Shown here piece by piece: positions 5,551-6,003 of a DNA stretch of 6,003 nt. The stretch is from NCBI GenBank assembly GCA_021325695.1, contig JAJTCR010000202.1, forward strand, positions 1-6,003. The letters are read 5' to 3'. Under the pieces are notes generated by a model, which had not been told where the DNA came from, searched no databases, and saw nothing but the letters and a program-made list of their open reading frames with translations. Position 1 is the stretch's first letter. The number at the start of each line of letters is the position of its first letter. The translations under genes and the position numbers were made by a program. Source of the DNA: Steroidobacteraceae bacterium (GTDB taxonomy: Bacteria; Pseudomonadota; Gammaproteobacteria; Steroidobacterales; Steroidobacteraceae).

Positions 5551-6003
5551 ATGACCGAGACGAGTGGCGGCGAGGTCCTCGCGCGGATGCTGCAGGCCGA
5601 GGGCGTCGAGAAGGTCTTCGGCATCATCGACGGCACCTACTTCGGGTTCTATTCGAGCCTGCACAAGCTCGGCATCGAGATCGTCACGCCCCGGCACGAA
5701 ACCTGCGCCGCGCACATGGCCGGCGCCTACGCGCGGCTCACGGGCAAGCTGGGCGTCTGCATGGCGAGCAACGGCCCCGGCGTCGCGAACCTGTTGCCAG
5801 GCCTCGTCGTCGAGAACGCCGAGGGCAATCGCGTGCTCGCGGTCACGAGTTGCCGACGTCCGCAGATCGTCTATCCCGACCGTGGCGGCGCGTATCAGGC
5901 GTTCGACCAGGTGGGGGCGATCAAGCATTTCGCCAAGTGGAGCAACGCGGTCGTCTCGTTCGATCGCGTGGCCGAACTCGGCCGCACGGCGCTGCGCAAC
6001 TGT
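5551..6003 (+). CDS. Thiamine-pyrophosphate-dependent enzyme, N-terminal domain (acetolactate-synthase superfamily), cut by right edge
   Basis: The first 151 codons of a new gene, starting MTETSGGEVLARMLQAEGVE. They match the N-terminal PYR domain of the COG0028 superfamily (acetolactate synthase, benzoylformate and oxalyl-CoA decarboxylases, glyoxylate carboligase and others): a KVFGIIDGTYFGFYSSL stretch (21-37) in place of the more usual VFGxPG, then TPRHETCAAHMAGAYAR (46-62) with Glu50 as the expected glutamate that activates the TPP aminopyrimidine ring, ASNGPGVANLL (72-82), and PDRGGAYQAFDQ (109-120). The Pyr domain alone does not reveal which reaction is catalysed; the TPP-binding GDG-N motif lies beyond the window. 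GGGGA seven bases upstream supports the ATG. The 83-base gap and possible -10 suggest a unit separate from the trehalose operon, and no functional link to it is evident. Confidence 0.88.
   Translation, partial: MTETSGGEVLARMLQAEGVEKVFGIIDGTYFGFYSSLHKLGIEIVTPRHETCAAHMAGAYARLTGKLGVCMASNGPGVANLLPGLVVENAEGNRVLAVTSCRRPQIVYPDRGGAYQAFDQVGAIKHFAKWSNAVVSFDRVAELGRTALRNC

Noticed and set aside
5464..5928. A 154-codon minus-strand frame at the right end
   Set aside because: It is antisense to the TPP enzyme, which has clear family motifs, and it shows no motif of its own.

Overview
The window is a GC-rich (by eye about two-thirds G+C), gene-dense stretch of bacterial chromosome. Protein resemblances (GcvA-like LysR regulator, exported COG4798-type methyltransferase, an otsB-GH15-otsA cluster) fit a proteobacterium. 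A gamma- or betaproteobacterial lineage is most likely, but the genus cannot be named from sequence alone. No rRNA, tRNA, CRISPR array, insertion sequence or phage feature was seen.

Layout. On the minus strand, reading leftward from about 1503, a GcvA-type LysR regulator (568-1503) is followed 44 bases later by a signal-peptide-bearing SAM-methyltransferase-fold protein that runs off the left edge (1-523). A 78-base divergent region (1504-1581) holds a small palindrome and, on the minus strand, a strong Shine-Dalgarno followed by a 24-codon ORF that overlaps the regulator's start. On the plus strand, 1582-5467 is a tight three-gene trehalose cluster: otsB (trehalose-6-phosphate phosphatase), a GH15 glycoside hydrolase, and otsA (trehalose-6-phosphate synthase). 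The three genes all start with GTG and are joined by two identical 4-base GTGA stop/start overlaps, so they are almost certainly one translationally coupled operon. After an 83-base gap with a possible -10 element and a perfect small hairpin, a thiamine-pyrophosphate enzyme begins at 5551 and runs off the right edge.

How the genes work together. OtsA makes trehalose-6-phosphate from UDP-glucose and glucose-6-phosphate, and OtsB dephosphorylates it to trehalose. The GH15 enzyme is a retained-active-site glucosidase that may hydrolyse trehalose or a related alpha-glucoside, so the cluster could control both build-up and turnover. The divergent LysR gene is a candidate regulator by position only.

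The most noteworthy observation is that OtsA appears to lack about 29 residues in frame, between the LWPLFHY motif and YHLIPLA. This is the segment that normally carries a core beta-strand and the Asp of the HDYHL motif, a sugar-phosphate-binding residue. The rest of the protein is intact. Either this operon encodes a disabled or altered synthase, or the sequence has a local 87-base loss. I found no convincing wholly new multi-gene system.
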